A stretch of DNA of 7,209 bases from Actinomycetota bacterium (GTDB lineage: Bacteria; Actinomycetota; Actinomycetes; Nanopelagicales; Nanopelagicaceae), in NCBI GenBank assembly GCA_947457445.1, contig CANGVO010000048.1, positions 1 through 7,209 of the forward strand. The letters run 5' to 3'. How positions within the stretch are numbered: the first letter of the stretch is position 1; each line of letters starts with the position of its first letter. Under the pieces are notes generated by a model. It was not told where the DNA came from. It searched no databases and saw only the letters and a list, made by a program, of their open reading frames with translations. Below are positions 5,918 to 7,209 of this stretch, piece after piece. Made by a program: the position numbers and the translations under genes.

Positions 5918-6685
5918 ATGTCAATCAAGCAGCAACGAGCGGCTTTTTTCGACGTTGATAACACTTTGGTGCGCGGCTCGACCATCTATTTTCTTGGACG
6001 CGGCATGTACCAGCGGGGCTTTTTCACCAAGGCCGATATCTCGAGATTTGTTTTAGCCAATCTGAGATTTCGCTTAACGGGAACTGAAAAGCAAGATGAA
6101 ATAAATCGATTCCAAAAATCTGCTCAAGATTTTATTGGCGGCCACAATGTCACAGAAATCAACACGGTTGCCCAAGAGATTTATGACGAGTACGTATCCC
6201 CCGCACTTTGGGAAGGCACAATTGAAATTGCGCAACGCCACTTAAATGATGGTGTTGAAGTTTGGCTAGTAACTGCAGCACCTGAAGATATGGCAACACT
6301 TATCGCCCAACGTCTTGGCTTTACTGGAGCAATTGGCAGTAAGGCTGCAATCAAAGATGGTTTTTATACCGGTGAAATGAATGGACCTTTACTTCATGGC
6401 CGCGAGAAAGCAACTGCAATAAAGGAATTGGCGCGCGAACATGGGTTTAATCTTGAGGAATGTTTCGGTTATTCAGATAGCCATAATGATCTGCCGTTAC
6501 TTTTAACAGTTGGAAAACCATCAGCAATTAATCCGGATGCAATCTTGAGAATTCGTGCACTTAAAGAAAAATGGCCAATTCACGATTTCCGCCGCATGCG
6601 TTTTATAAATCGTTTACTCGGCCCCTTGGTCTCGCGCGCGGCTTGGCTTGGTACTCGCCTAACACCGCGCCGCAAGTCTCGCTAG
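5918..6685 (+). CDS. HAD-IB family phosphatase (SerB/CicA-like)
   Basis: A 255-residue haloacid dehalogenase-superfamily hydrolase, subfamily IB. All four HAD motifs are visible: motif I FFDVDNTLV (nucleophile D12, acid/base D14), motif II with T119 in WLVTAAP, motif III lysine K164 in GREKATAIKEL, and motif IV GYSDSHNDLPLL (D187, D191). Residues about 21-100 form the helical cap. The family removes phosphate from small molecules or lipids; phosphoserine phosphatase (SerB-like) is one option, but the cap is not diagnostic and I do not assign a substrate. After about residue 222 there is a strongly basic tail with hydrophobic positions (FRRMRFINRLLGPLVSR, then AAWLGTRLTPRRKSR), which may lie against the membrane. 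It is divergent from the cytochrome c operon and probably leaderless. Confidence 0.9.
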   Translation: MSIKQQRAAFFDVDNTLVRGSTIYFLGRGMYQRGFFTKADISRFVLANLRFRLTGTEKQDEINRFQKSAQDFIGGHNVTEINTVAQEIYDEYVSPALWEGTIEIAQRHLNDGVEVWLVTAAPEDMATLIAQRLGFTGAIGSKAAIKDGFYTGEMNGPLLHGREKATAIKELAREHGFNLEECFGYSDSHNDLPLLLTVGKPSAINPDAILRIRALKEKWPIHDFRRMRFINRLLGPLVSRAAWLGTRLTPRRKSR

Positions 6686-6737
6686 CTTCACCTTCAATTC
6701 GCGCCACGACCTCACTAGCCAGTAATGTAGGCAAGTT
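6686..6737. other. Short intergenic spacer without a terminator
   Basis: These 52 bp between the HAD gene and the next gene contain no recognisable stem plus T-tract. Read-through from the HAD promoter is therefore plausible alongside the weak promoter candidate at 6723-6728. Confidence 0.5.
6723..6728 (+). promoter_or_regulatory. Weak -10 candidate before the helicase-associated gene
   Basis: TAATGT fits TANNNT but ends 9 nt before the ATG at 6738, a little further than the 6-7 nt seen at the other starts here. Only a three-base AGG (6729-6731) could act as a Shine-Dalgarno. No -35 is apparent. Confidence 0.3.
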
Positions 6738-7209
6738 ATGGAAACGCGCTCCTTTGCAGATTGCTTACGTACCTTGGATGACGCTGCCCTAATTTCGCTA
6801 TTTGCTCATCGCCCTGATCTAGTAACTCCAGTTCCGCCAGATATCGCATCTCTTGCTGTACGTGCTACATCTGCGCCAAGCCTGGCGAGATCAATTGATT
6901 CGCTAAATGCATGGCAGTACCAAGTTCTTGAAGCCTGCGCAGTTGCAGCCGAACCATTTAATGAAAAACAAATTGCAGCACTGACTGACAAGGCAGCGCT
7001 ATTTGTTATTCCAGGACTAATCGAAAGAGGCTTGGTTTACTCCGGAAAAGACGGTTTATACATCCCAACGACTTTGCGCGAAGTGCTCGGCAATGAAATT
7101 GCGGGCCTTGGCCCACAAACTATGGCAAAGCTTTCATTAAAGAAATTAGATGAAGCACCTGCTTCGGCGCAGAAAGCTTTGGATGCAATGGTTTGGGGAC
7201 CACCTCGCG
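6738..7209 (+). CDS. Helicase-associated domain protein, N-terminal fragment
   Basis: An open frame of 157 codons that runs off the right edge without a stop. The start is the first possible one: an in-frame TAA lies at 6723-6725 and no other start codon intervenes. The N-terminus matches the actinobacterial protein annotated as helicase-associated domain-containing (Rv0862c-like, as I recall): LRTLDDAALISLFAHRPDL (10-28), PVPPDIASLAVRA (31-43), a winged-helix-like SIDSLNAWQYQVLEACA (52-68), and RGLVYSGKDGLYIPTTLREVLG (97-118) followed by AGLGP (122-126). The segment near the edge (residues 137-157, ending MVWGPPR) looks like the family's second winged-helix-type unit. In relatives this protein is encoded beside the XPB/ERCC3-type DNA repair helicase and is presumed to work with it. 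That helicase is not in the window. The biochemical role is unproven. Confidence 0.75.
   Translation, partial: METRSFADCLRTLDDAALISLFAHRPDLVTPVPPDIASLAVRATSAPSLARSIDSLNAWQYQVLEACAVAAEPFNEKQIAALTDKAALFVIPGLIERGLVYSGKDGLYIPTTLREVLGNEIAGLGPQTMAKLSLKKLDEAPASAQKALDAMVWGPPR

Noticed and set aside
6571..6792. A 73-residue plus-strand open frame spanning the end of the HAD gene and the next start
   Set aside because: It uses a different frame from both neighbours, has no family resemblance, and would overlap two better-supported genes.
6806..6991. A 61-residue minus-strand open frame near the right edge
   Set aside because: It is antisense to the plus-strand frame starting at 6738, which matches the helicase-associated family along its length and stays open to the edge.
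1..7209. Mobile element, phage, defence system or CRISPR signature
   Set aside because: No transposase, integrase, long terminal repeats, repeat-spacer pattern or foreign-looking base composition was seen; every gene belongs to a core actinobacterial family.

Overview
The window looks like chromosomal DNA of a compact, moderate-GC actinobacterium. A streamlined freshwater lineage such as the acI/Nanopelagicales group would fit, but that placement is an inference. The evidence is gene content and order: histidine phosphatase, ResA/TlpA, CcdA, ResB and CcsB in a row, the order I recall for Mycobacterium tuberculosis Rv0525-Rv0529. Menaquinone genes and a small PLDc_N-type membrane protein lie next to them, and an actinobacterial helicase-associated protein begins at the right edge. 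By eye the GC content is in the mid-40s percent, well below Streptomyces or Mycobacterium. Intergenic space is minimal, and several starts carry a TANNNT -10 box 6-7 nt before the ATG, the hallmark of leaderless transcripts common in Actinobacteria.

Left block (1-1554, + strand): the 3' end of an acyl-CoA ligase, most likely menE, overlaps menA by 4 bp. A short gap holding a probable leaderless promoter then leads to a small two-helix PLDc_N protein. MenE and MenA act on successive parts of the menaquinone pathway: MenE activates o-succinylbenzoate to its CoA ester and MenA prenylates the resulting naphthoate.

Central block (1566-5854, - strand): a tightly packed five-gene operon read right to left: histidine phosphatase, resA-like lipoprotein thioredoxin, ccdA, resB and ccsB (resC). 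Junctions are +7, -4, -1 and 0 bp. This is a complete System II cytochrome c maturation set. CcdA carries reducing power across the membrane, ResA reduces the apocytochrome CXXCH thiols, and ResB-CcsB exports heme and ligates it. It converges on the menaquinone block with an 11-bp gap, so the two blocks supply the quinone and cytochrome parts of the same respiratory chain.

Right block (5855-7209): a short divergent promoter region with two probable leaderless promoters flanking a 16-bp imperfect palindrome, then an HAD-IB phosphatase (+), and the start of a helicase-associated protein (+) that runs off the window.

I found no mobile element, CRISPR array, RNA gene or clear intrinsic terminator. 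There is no gene-free stretch over 300 bp. Nothing here amounts to a convincing new system. The most useful observations are the leaderless promoters, one of which resets a start codon, the palindrome in the divergent promoter, the corrected resB start, and the phosphatase conserved in a cytochrome c operon without a known role there.
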